Assembly: GCA_963853835.1 (NCBI GenBank)
Contig: OY970821.1
Span: 50,484,646 to 50,548,645 of the forward strand
DNA length: 64,000 nucleotides
Direction: 5' to 3'
DNA from: Calendula officinalis
Taxonomy: Eukaryota; Streptophyta; Magnoliopsida; Asterales; Asteraceae
Program-made: the position numbers and the translations under genes
Notes under the pieces: generated by a model
Databases searched by the model: none
Seen by the model: only the letters and a program-made list of their open reading frames with translations
Told to the model about the DNA's origin: nothing
Part shown: piece by piece, positions 34,501 through 46,950 of the stretch
How the letters are laid out: every line of letters starts with the position of its first letter
How positions within the stretch are numbered: the stretch's first letter is position 1

Positions 34501-37500
34501 CTTCATTTTCGGCCCGAACTTCAAACTCGGCCCGAACTGCAACCTCAGCCCGAACTCCGACCTCGGCCCGAACTTCAACCTCGGCCCGAACTTCAACCTC
34601 AGCCCGAACATCATCCTCAGCCCGAAAACCGAACTTCGGCCCGAACACCACTTCGGCCCGAACATCCCACTTCGCCCCGAACACCACTTCGGCCCGAACA
34701 TCCCTCTTCGGCCCGAACTCTTCAATATCCAAGATTGTGTGACAAAAGGTGCTATACTAAAACATTCATAACTTTCAGTTCGGGTGTCCGTTTCACGCCC
34801 ACGAGTAACCAAAATAGCTGGTTCGTTCGTCACTGCCAAGAACAAGTTCGGCCCGAACTCTTCACTGTTCCCGGCCCGAACTTCATTTTCGGCCCGAACT
34901 TCAACCTCGGCCCGAACTTCAACCTCGGACCGAACTCCGACCTCGGCCCGAACTTCAACCTCGGCCCGAACATTATCCTCGGCCCGAACACCGAAGTTCG
35001 GGCCGAACACCACTTCGGCCAGAACACCACTTCGGCCCGAACATCCCACTTCGGCCCGAACACCACTTCGCCCCGAACATCCCTCTTCGGCCCGAACTCT
35101 TCAATATCAGAGATTGTGTGACAAAAGGTGCTATACTAAAACATTCATAACTTTCAGCTCGGGTGTCCGTTTCACGCCCACGAGTAACCAAAATAGCTGG
35201 TTCGTTCGTCACTGCCAAGAACAAGTTCGGCCCGAACACTTCATTGTTCCCGGCCCGAACTTCATTTTCGGCCCGAACTTCAACCTCGGCCCGAACTCCG
35301 ACCTCGGCCCGAACTTCAACCTCGGCCCGAACATCATCCTCGGCCTGAACACCGAACTTCGGCCCGAACAACACTTCGGCCCGAACACCACTTCGGCCCG
35401 AACATCCCACTTCGGCCCGAACACCACTTCGGCCCGAACATCCCTCTTCGGCCCGAACTCTTCAATATCCAAGATTGTGTGACAAAAGGTGCTATACTAA
35501 AATATTCATAACTTTCAGCTCGGGTGTCCGTTTCACGCCCACGAGTAACCAAAATAGCTGGTTCGTTCGTCACTGCCAAGAACAAGTTCGGCCCGAACAC
35601 TTCATTGTTCCCGGCCCGAACTTCATTTTCGGCCCGAACTTCAACCTCGGCCCGAACTCCGACCTCGGCCCGAACTTCAACCTCGGCCCGAACATCATCC
35701 TCGGCCTGAACACCGAACTTCGGCCCGAACAACACTTCGGCCCGAACACCACTTCGGCCCGAACATCCCACTTCGGCCCGAACACCACTTCGGCCCGAAC
35801 ATCCCTCTTCGGCCCGAACTCTTCAATATCCAAGATTGTGTGACAAAAGGTGCTATACTAAGACATTCATAACTTTCAGCTCGGGTGTCCGTTTCACGCC
35901 CACGAGTAACCAAAATAGCTGGTTCGTTCGTCACTGCCAAGAACAAGTTCGGCCCGAACTTTTCACTGTTCCCGGCCCGAACTTCATTTTCGGCCCGAAC
36001 TTCAACCTCGGCCCGAACTGCAACCTCAGCCCGAACTCCGACCTCGGCCCGAACTTCAACCTCGGCCCGAACTTCAACCTCAGCCCGAACATCATCCTCA
36101 GCCCGAAAACCGAACTTCGGCCCGAACACCACTTCGGCCCGAACATCCCACTTCGCCCCGAACACCACTTCGGCCCGAACATCCCTCTTCGGCCCGAACT
36201 CTTCAATATCCAAGATTGTGTGACAAAAGGTGCTATACTAAAACATTCATAACTTTCAGTTCGGGTGTCCGTTTCACGCCCACGAGTAACCAAAATAGCT
36301 GGTTCGTTCGTTACTGCCAAGAACAAGTTCGGCCCGAACTCTTCACTGTTCCCGGCCCGAACTTCATTTTCGGCCCGAACTTCAACCTCGGCCCGAACTT
36401 CAACCTCGGACCGAACTCCGACCTCGGCCCGAACTTCAACCTCGGCCCGAACATTATCCTCGGCCCGAACACCGAAGTTCGGGCCGAACACCACTTCGGC
36501 CAGAACACCACTTCGGCCCGAACATCCCACTTCGGCCCGAACACCACTTCGCCCCGAACATCCCTCTTCGGCCCGAACTCTTCAATATCAGAGATTGTGT
36601 GACAAAAGGTGCTATACTAAAACATTCATAACTTTCAGCTCGGGTGTCCGTTTCACGCCCACGAGTAACCAAAATAGCTGGTTCGTTCGTCACTGCCAAG
36701 AACAAGTTCGGCCCGAACTCTTCACTTTTCCCGGCCCGAACTTCATTTTCGACCCGAACTTCAACCTCGGCCCGAACTTCAACCTCGGCCCGAACTCCGA
36801 CCTCGGCCCGAACTTCAACCTCGGCCCGAACATCATCCTCGGCCCGAACACCGAACTTCGGCCCGAACAACACTTCGGCCCGAACACCACTTCGGCCCGA
36901 ACATCCCACTTCGGCCCGAACACCACTTCGGCCCGAACATCCCTCTTCGGCCCGAACTCTTCAATATCCAAGATTGTGTGACAAAAGGTGATATACTAAG
37001 ACATTCATAACTTTCAGCTCGGGTGTCCGTTTCACGCCCACGAGTAACCAAAATAGCTGGTTCGTTCGTCACTGCCAAGAACAAGTTCGGCCCGAACTTT
37101 TCACTGTTCCCGGCCCGAACTTCATTTTCGGCCCGAACTTCAACCTCGGCCCGAACTGCAACCTAGGCCCGAACTCCAACGTCGGCCCGAACTCCAACCT
37201 CGGCCCGAACATCATACTCGGCCCGAACACCGAACTTCGGCCCGAACACCACTTCGGCCCGAACACCACTTCGGCCCGAACATCCCTCTTCGGCCTTAAC
37301 TCTTCAATATCCAAGATTGTGTGACAAAAGGTGCTATACTAAACATTCATAACTTTCAGCTCGGGTGTCCGTTTCACGCCCAGGAGTAACCAAAATAGCT
37401 GGTTCGTTCGTCACTGCCAAAAACAAGTTCGGCCCGAACGCTTCACTGTTCCCGGCCCGAACTTCATTTTCGGCCCGAACTTCAACCTCGGCCCGAACTT

Positions 37501-39420
37501 CAACCTCGGCCCGAACATCAACCTCGGCCCGAACATCATCCTCGGCCCGAACACCGAACTTCGGCCCGAACACCACTTCGGCCCGAATATCCCACTTCGG
37601 CCCGAACACCACTTCGGCCCCAACATCCCTCTTCGGCCCGAACTCTTCAATATCCAAGATTGTGTGACAAAAGGTGCTATACTAAAACATTCATAACTTT
37701 CAGCTCGGGTATCCGTTTCACGCCCACGAGTAACCAAAATAGCTGGTTCGTTCGTCACTACCAAGAACAAGTTCGGCCCGAACTCTTCACTGTTCCCGGC
37801 CCGAACTTCATTTTCGGCCCGAACTTCAACCTCGGCCCCAACTCCGACCTCGGCCCGAACTTCAACCTCGGCCCGAACATAATCCTCGGCCCGAACACCA
37901 CTTCGGCCCGAACATCACACTTCGGCCCGAAAACCACTTCGGCCCGAACATCCCTCTTCGGCCCGAACTCTTCAATATCCAAGATTGTGTGACAAAAGGT
38001 GCTATACTAAAATATTCATAACTTTCAGCTCGGATGTCCGTTTCACGCCCACGAGTAACCAAAATAGCTGGTTCGTTCGTCACTGCCAAGAACAAGTTTG
38101 GCCCGAACACTTCATTGTTCCCGGCCCGAACTTCATTTTCGGCCCGAACTTCAACCTCGGCCCGAACTTCAACCTCGGCCCGAACTCCGACCTCGGCCCG
38201 AACTTCAACCTCGGCCCGAACATCATCCTCGGCCCGAACACCGAAGTTCGGCCCGAACACCGAAGTTCGGCCCGAACACCACTTCGGCCCGAACATCCCA
38301 CTTCGGCCCGAACACCACTTCGGCCCGAACATCCCTCTTCGGCCCGAACTCTTCAATATCCAAGATTGTGTGACAAAAGGTGCTATACTAAGACATTCAT
38401 AACTTTCAGCTCGGGTGTCCGTTTCACGCCCACGAGTAACCAAAATAGCTGGTTCGTTCGTCACTGCCAAGAACAAGTTCGGCCCGAATTTTTCACTGTT
38501 CCCGGCCCGAACTTCATTTTTGGCCCGAACTTCAACCTCGGCCCGAACTGCAACCTCGGCCCGAACTCCAACGTCGGCCCGAACTCCAACCTCGGCCCGA
38601 ACATCATCCTCGGCCCGAACACCGAACTTCGGCCCGAACACCACTTCGGCCCGAACACCACTTCGGCCCGAACATCCCTCTTCGGCCTTAACTCTTCAAT
38701 ATCCAAGATTGTGTGACAAAAGGTGCTATACTAAACATTCATAACTTTCAGCTCGGGTGTCCGTTTCACGCCCACGAGTAACCAAAATAGCTGGTTCGTT
38801 CGTCACTGCCAAAAACAAGTTCGGCCCGAACTCTTCACTGTTCCCGGCCCGAACTTCATTTTCGGCCCGAACTTCAACCTCGGCCCGAACTTCAACCTCG
38901 GCCCGAACTCCGACCTCGGCCCGAACATCAACCTCGGCCCGAACATCATCCTCGGCCCGAACACCGAACTTCGGCCCGAACACCACTTCGGCCCGAACAC
39001 CACTTCGGCCCGAATATCCCACTTCGGCCCGAACACCACTTCGGCCCCAACATCCCTCTTCGGCCCGAACTCTTCAATATCCAAGATTGTGTGACAAAAG
39101 GTGCTATACTAAAACATTCATAACTTTCAGCTCGGGTATCCGTTTCACGCCCACGAGTAACCAAAATAGCTGGTTCGTTCGTCACTACCAAGAACAAGTT
39201 CGGCCCGAACTCTTCACTGTTCCCGACCCGAACTTCATTTTCGGCCCGAACTTCAACCTCGGCCCCAACTCCGACCTCGGCCCGAACTTCAACCTCGGCC
39301 CGAACATCATCCTCGGCCCGAACACCACTTCGGCCCGAACATCACACTTCGGCCCGAAAACCACTTCGGCCCGAACATCCCTCTTCGGCCCGAACTCTTC
39401 AATATCCAAGATTGTGTGAC
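31200..39420. repeat. About 5.4-kb segmental duplication in satellite B
   Basis: A block of about 31.2-34.0 kb reappears at about 36.6-39.4 kb with the same order of monomer variants. Matching positions are 31273/36690, 31652/37069 and 31948/37365 (5417 bp), then 32261/37660 (5399, one 18-bp unit lost), then 33339/38757 and 33767/39185 (5418). The 33339 and 38757 segments encode the same 220-codon string apart from the last residue. The region between them is itself duplicated. Confidence 0.85.
34355..36602. repeat. 1481-bp duplication in satellite B
   Basis: Monomers at 34355-35121 reappear at 35836-36602 with a 1481-bp offset (34404/35885, 34784/36265, 34830/36311) and very few differences. 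Between them are two adjacent near-identical 361-bp monomers (about 35114-35474 and 35475-35835), of the same type as the one near 34043. Confidence 0.85.
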
Positions 39421-42400
39421 AAAAGGTGCTATACTAAAATATTCATAACTTTCAGCTCGGGTGTCCGTTTCACGCCCACGAGTAACCAAAATAGCTGGTT
39501 CGTTCGTCACTGCCAAGAACAAGTTCGGCCCGAACACTTCACTTTTCCCGGCCCGAACTTCATTTTCGGCCCGAACTTCAACCTCGGCCTGAACTTCAAC
39601 CTCGGCCCGAACTCCGACCTCGGCCCGAACTTCAACCTCGGCCCGAACATCATCCTCGGCCCGAACACCGAACTTCGGCCCGAACAACACTTCGGCCCGA
39701 ACACCACTTCGGCCCGAACATCCCTCTTCGGCCCGAACTCTTCAATATCCAAGATTGTGTGACAAAAGGTGCTATACTAAGACATTCATAACTTTCAGCT
39801 CGGGTGTCCGTTTCACGCCCACGAGTAACCAAAATATCTGGTTCGTTCGTCACTGCCAAGAACAAGTTCGGCCCGAACTTTTCACTGTTCCCGGCCCGAA
39901 CTTCATTTTCGGCCCGAACTTCAACCTCGGCCCGAACTGCAACCTCGGCCCGAACTCCAACGTCGGCCCGAACTCCAACCTCGGCCCGAACATCATCCTC
40001 GGCCCGAACACCGAACTTCGGCCCGAACACCACTTCGGCCCGAACACCACTTCGGCCCGATCATCCCTCTTCGGCCTTAACTCTTCAATATCCAAGATTG
40101 TGTGACAAAAGGTGCTATACTAAACATTCATAACTTTCAGCTCGGGTGTCCGTTTCACGCCCACGAGTAACCAAAATAGCTGGTTCGTTCGTCACTGCCA
40201 AAAACAAGTTCGGCCCGAACGCTTCACTGTTCCTAGCCCGAACTTCATTTTCGTCCCGAACTTCAACCTCGGCCCGAACTTCAACCTCGGCCCGAACTCC
40301 GACCTCGGCCCGAACATCAACCTCGGCCCGAACATCATCCTCGGCCCGAACACCGAACTTCGGCCCGAACACCACTTCGGCCCGAATATCCCACTTCGGC
40401 CCGAACACCACTTCGGCCCCAACATCCCTCTTCGGCCCGAACTCTTCAATATCCAAGATTGTGTGACAAAAGGTGCTATACTAAAACATTCATAACTTTC
40501 AGCTCGGGTATCCGTTTCACGCCCACGAGTAACCAAAATAGCTGGTTCGTTCGTCACTACCAAGAACAAGTTCGGCCCGAACTCTTCACTGTTCCCGGCC
40601 CGAACTTCATTTTCGGCCTGAACTTCAACCTCGGCCCCAACTACGACCTCGGCCCGAACTTCAACCTCGGCCCGAACATCATCCTCGGCCCGAACACCAC
40701 TTCGGCCCGAACATCACACTTCGGCCCGAAAACCACTTCGGCCCGAACATCCCTCTTCGGCCCGAACTCTTCAATATCCAAGATTGTGTGACAAAAGGTG
40801 CTATACTAAAATATTCATAACTTTCAGCTCGGATGTCCGTTTCACGCCCACGAGTAACCAAAATAGCTGGTTCGTTCGTCACTGCCAAGAACAAGTTTGG
40901 CCCGAACACTTCACTGTTCCCGGCCCGAACTTCATTTTCGGCCCGAACTTCAACCTCGGCCCGAACTTCAACCTCGGCCCGAACTCCGACCTCGGCCCGA
41001 ACTTCAACCTCGGCCCGAACATCATCCTCGGCCCGAACACCGAAGTTCGGCCCGAACACCACTTCGGCCCGAACATCCCACTTCGGCCCGAACACCACTT
41101 CGGCCCGAACATCCCACTTCGGCCCGAACACCACTTCGCCCCGAACATCCCTCTTCGGCCCGAACTCTTCAATATCAAAGATTGTGTGACAAAAGGTACT
41201 ATACTAAAACATTCATAACTTTCAGTTCGGGTGTCCGTTTCACGCCCACGAGTATCCAAAATAGCTGGTTCGTTCGTCACTGCCAAGAACAAGTTCGGCC
41301 CGAACTCTTCACTGTTCCCGGCCTGAACTTCATTTTCGGCCCGAACTTCAACGTCGGCCCGAACTGCAACCTCGGCCCGAACTCCAACGTCGGCCCGAAC
41401 TCCAACCTCGGCCCGAACATCATCCTCGGCCAAAACATCGAACTTCGGCCCGAACACCACTTCGGCCCGAACATCCCTCTTCGGCCTTAACTCTTAAATA
41501 TCCAAGATTGTGTGACAAAAGGTGCTATACTAAACATTCATAACTTTCAGCTCGGGTGTCCGTTTCACGCCCACGAGTAACCAAAATAGCTGGTTCGTTC
41601 GTCACTGCCAAGAACAAGTTCGGCCCGAACTCTTTACTTTTCCCGGCTCGAACTTCATTTTCGACCCGAACTTCAACCTCGGCCTGAACTTCAATCTCGA
41701 CCCGAACTCCGACCTCGGCCCGAACTTCAACCTCGGCCCGAACATCATCCTCGGCCCGAACACCGAACTTCGGCCCGAACAACACTTCGGCCCGAACATC
41801 CCACTTCGGCCCGAACACCACTTCGGCCCGAACATCCCTCTTCGGCCCGAACTCTTCAATATCCAAGATTGTGTGACAAAAGGTACTATACTAAGACATT
41901 CATAAGTTTCAGCTCGGGTGTCCGTTTCACGCCCACGAGTAACCAAAATACCTGGTTCGTTCGTCACTGCCAAGAACAAGTTCGGCCCGAACTCTTCACT
42001 GTTTCCGGCCCGAACTTCATTTTCGGCCCGAACTTCAACCTCGGCCCGAACTCCGACCTCGGCCCGAACTTCAACCTCGGCCCGAACATTATCCTCGGCC
42101 CGAACACCGAAGTTCGGGCCAAACACCACTTCGGCCCGAACACCACTTCGGCCCGAACATCCCACTTCGGCCCGAACACCACTTCGCCCCGAACATCCCT
42201 CTTCGGCCCGAACTCTTCAATATCAGAGATTGTGTGACAAAAGGTAATATACTAAAACATTCATAACTTTCAGCTCGGGTGTCCGTTTCACGCCCACGAG
42301 TAACCAAAATAGCTGGTTCGTTCGTCACTGCCAAGAACAAGTTCGGCCCGAACTCTTCACTGTTCCCGGCCCGAACTTCAACCTCGGCCAGAACATCAAC

Positions 42401-43689
42401 CTCGGCCCGAACTCCGACCTCGGCCCGAACATCATCCTCGGGCTGAACACCGAACTTCGGCCCGTACACCACTTCAGCCCGAACATCCCACTTCGGCCCG
42501 AACACCACTTCGGCCCGAATATCCCTCTTCGCCCCGAACTCTTCAATATCCAAGATTGTGTGACAAAAGGTGCTATACTAAAACATTCATAACTTTCAGC
42601 TCGGGTGTCCGTTTCACGCCCACGAGTAACCAAAATAGATGGTTCGTTCGTCACTGCCAAGAACAAGTTCGGCCCGAACTCTTCACTGTTCCCGGCCCGA
42701 ACTTCATTTTCGGCCCGAACTTCAACCTTGTCCCGAACTTCAACCTCAGCCCGAACTCCGACCTCGGCCCGAACTCCAACCTCGGCCCGAACATCATCCT
42801 CGGCCCGAACACCGAACTTCGGCCCGAACACAACTTCGGCCCGAACACCACTTCGGCCCGAACATCCCACTTCGGCCCGAACACGACTTCGGCCCGAACA
42901 TACCTCTTCGGCCCGAACTCTTCAATATCCAAGATTGTGTGACAAAAGGTGCTATATTAAAACATTCATAACTTTCAGCTCGGGTGTCCGTTTCACGCCC
43001 ACGAGTAACCAAAATAGCTGGTTCGTTCGTCACTGCCAAGAACAAGTTCGGCCCGAACTCTTCACTGTTCCCGGCCCGAACTTCATTTTCGGCCCGAACT
43101 TCAACCTCGGCCCGAACTCCGACCTCGGCCCAAACTCCAACCTCGGCCCGAACATCATCCTCGGCCCGAACACCGAACTTCGGCCCGAACACCACTTCGG
43201 CCCGAACACCACTTCGGCCCGAACACCACTTCGGCCCGAACATCCCACTTCGGCCCGAACACCAGTTCGGCCCGAACATCCCTCTTTGGCCCGAACTCTT
43301 CAATATCCAAGATTGTGTGACAAAAGGTGCTATACTAAAACATTCATAACTTTCAGCTCGGGTGTCCGTTTCACGCCCATGAGTAACCAAAATAGCTGGT
43401 TCGTTCGTCACTGCCAAGAACAAGTTCGGCCCGAACTCTTCACTGTTCCCGGCCCGAACTTCATTTTCGGCCCGAACTTCAACCTCGGCCCGAACTTCAA
43501 CCTCGGCCCGAACTCCAACCTCGGCCCGAACTCCGACCTCGGCCCGAACTTCAACCTCGGCCCGAACATCATCCTCGGCCCGAACACCGAACTTCGGCCC
43601 GAACACCACTTCGGCCCGAACTTCCCACTTCGGCCCGAACACGACTTCGGCCCGAACATCCCTCTTCGGCCCGAACTCTTCAATATCCA

Positions 43690-46600
43690 AGATTGTGTGA
43701 CAAAAGGTGCTATATTAAAACATTCATAACTATCAGCTCGGGTGTCCGTTTCACGCCCACGAGTAACCAAAATAGCTGGTTCGTTCGTCACTGCAAAGAA
43801 CAAGTTCGGCCCGAACTCTTCACTGTTCCCGGCCCGAACTTCATTTTCGGCCCGAACTTCAACCTCGGCCCGAACTTCAACCTCGGCTCGAACTCCGACC
43901 TCGGCCCGAACTTCAACCTCGGCCCGAACATCATCCTCGGCCCGAACATCGAACTTCGGCCCGAACACCACTTCAGCCCGAACACCACTTCGGCCCGAAC
44001 ATCCCACTTCGGCACGAACACCACTTCGGCCCGAACATCCCTCTTTGGCCCGAACTCTTCAATATCCAAGATTGTGTGACAAAAGGTGCTATACTAAAAC
44101 ATTCATAACTTTCAGCTCGGGTGTCCGTTTCACGCCCATGAGTAACCAAAATAGCTGGTTCGTTCGTCACTGCCAAGAACAAGTTCGGCCCGAACTCTTC
44201 ACTGTTCCCGGCCCGAACTTCATTTTCGGCCCGAACTTCAACCTCGGCCCGAACTTCAACCTCGGCCCGAACTCCAACGTCGGCCCGAACTCCAACCTCG
44301 GCCCGAACATCATCCTCGGCCCGAACACCGAAGTTCGGGCCGAACACCACTTCGGCCCGAACACCACTTCGGCCCGAACACCACCGCCCCGAACATCCCT
44401 CTTCGGCCCGAACTCTTCAATATCAGAGATTGTGTGACAAAAGGTGCTATACTAAAACATTCATAACTTTCAGCTCGGGTGTCCGTTTCACGCCCACGAG
44501 TAACCAAAATAGCTGGTTCGTTCGTCACTGCCAAGAACAAGTTCGGCCCGAACTCTTCACTGTTCCCGGCCCGAACTTCAACCTCGGCTCGAACATCAAC
44601 CTCGGCCCGAACTCCGACCTCGGCCCGAACTTCAACCTCGACCCGAACATCATCCTCGGGCCGAACACCGAACTTCGGCCCGTACACCACTTCGGCCCGA
44701 ACATCCCACTTCGGCCCGAACACCACTTCGGCCCGAACATCCCTCTTCGCCCCGAACTCTTCAATATCCAAGATTGTGTGACAAAAGGTGCTATACTAAA
44801 ACATTCATAACTTTCAGCTCGGGTGTCCGGTTCACGCCCACGAGTAACCAAAATAGCTGGTTCGTTCGTCACTGCCAAGAACAAGTTCGGCCCGAACTCT
44901 TCACTGTTCCCGGCCCGAACTTCATTTTCGGCCCGAACTTCAACCTCGGCCCGAACTCCGACCTCGGCCCGAACTTCAACCTCGGCCCGAACACCGAACT
45001 TCGGCCCGAACACCACTTCGGCCCGAACACCACTTCGGCCCGAACATCCCACTTCGGCCCGAACACCACTTCGGCCCGAACATCCCTCTTTGGCCCGAAC
45101 TCTTCAATATCCAAGATTGTGTGACAAAAGGTGCTATACTAAAACATTCATAACTTTCAGCTCGGGTGTCCGTTTCACGCCCATGAGTAACCAAAATAAC
45201 TGGTTCGTTCGTCACTGCCAAGAACAAGTTCGGCCCGAACTCTTCACTGTTCCCGGCCCGAACTTCATTTTCGGCCCGAACTTCAACCTCGGCCCGAACT
45301 TCAACCTCGGCCCGAACTCCAACGTCGGCCCGAACTCCAACCTCGGCCCGAACTTCCCACTTCGGCCCGAACACGACTTCGGCCCGAACATCCCTCTTCG
45401 GCCCGAACTCTTCAATATCCAAGATTGTGTGACAAAAGGTGCTATATTAAAACATTCATAACTATCAGCTCGGGTGTCCGTTTCACGCCCACGAGTAACC
45501 AAAATAGCTGGTTCGTTCGTCACTGCAAAGAACAAGTTCGGCCCGAACTCTTCACTGTTCCCGGCCCGAACTTCATTTTCGGCCCGAACTTCAACCTCGG
45601 CCCGAACTTCAACCTCGGCTCGAACTCCGACCTCGGCCCGAACTTCAACCTCGGCCCGAACATCATCCTCGGCCCGAACATCGAACTTCGGCCCGAACAC
45701 CACTTCAGCCCGAACACCACTTCGGCCCGAACATCCCACTTCGGCACGAACACCACTTCGGCCCGAACATCCCTCTTTGGCCCGAACTCTTCAATATCCA
45801 AGATTGTGTGACAAAAGGTGCTATACTAAAACATTCATAACTTTCAGCTCGGGTGTCCGTTTCACGCCCATGAGTAACCAAAATAGCTGGTTCGTTCGTC
45901 ACTGCCAAGAACAAGTTCGGCCCGAACTCTTCACTGTTCCCGGCCCGAACTTCATTTTCGGCCCGAACTTCAACCTCGGCCCGAACTTCAACCTCGGCCC
46001 GAACTCCAACGTCGGCCCGAACTCCAACCTCGGCCCGAACATCATCCTCGGCCCGAACACCGAAGTTCGGGCCGAACACCACTTCGGCCCGAACACCACT
46101 TCGGCCCGAACATCCCACTTCGACCCGAACACCACCGCCCCGAACATCCCTCTTCGGCCCGAACTCTTCAATATCAGAGATTGTGTGACAAAAGGTGCTA
46201 TACTAAAACATTCATAACTTTCAGCTCGGGTGTCCGTTTCACGCCCACGAGTAACCAAAATAGCTGGTTCGTTCGTCACTGCCAAGAACAAGTTCGGCCC
46301 GAACTCTTCACTGTTCCCGGCCCGAACTTCAACCTCGGCTCGAACATCAACCTCGGCCCGAACTCCGACCTCGGCCCGAACTTCAACCTCGACCCGAACA
46401 TCATCCTCGGGCCGAACACCGAACTTCGGCCCGTACACCACTTCGGCCCGAACATCCCACTTCGGCCCGAACACCACTTCGGCCCGAACATCCCTCTTCG
46501 CCCCGAACTCTTCAATATCCAAGATTGTGTGACAAAAGCTGCTATACTAAAACATTCATAACTTTCAGCTCGGGTGTCCGGTTCACGCCCACGAGTAACC

Positions 46601-46950
46601 AAAATAGCTGGTTCGTTCGTCACTGCCAAGAACAAGTTCGGCCCGAACTCTTCACTGTTCCCGGCCCGAACTTCATTTTCGGCCCGAACTTCAACCTCGG
46701 CCCGAACTCCGACCTCGGCCCGAACTTCAACCTCGGCCCGAACACCGAACTTCGGCCCGAACACCACTTCGGCCCGAACACCACTTCGGCCCGAACATCC
46801 CACTTCGGCCCGAACACCACTTCGGCCCGAACATCCCTCTTTGGCCCGAACTCTTCAATATCCAAGATTGTGTGACAAAAGGTGCTATACTAAAACATTC
46901 ATAACTTTCAGCTCGGGTGTCCGTTTCACGCCCATGAGTAACCAAAATAA
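43690..46950. repeat. 1.73-1.75-kb tandem duplication in satellite B
   Basis: Positions 43742/45474 match at 1732 bp. After one extra 19-bp sub-repeat in the second copy, 44479/46230 and 44823/46574 match at 1751 bp. Shared private variants include GTCCGGTTCACG in place of GTCCGTTTCACG (44826 and 46577) and ACACCACCGCCCCGAAC. The copies diverge again near 46.95 kb. Confidence 0.82.

Noticed and set aside
42605..43729. The longest satellite B frame (374 codons across three monomers) as a repeat protein
   Set aside because: It starts at GTG and depends on chance loss of stops at monomer joints. Neighbouring near-identical monomers are interrupted.
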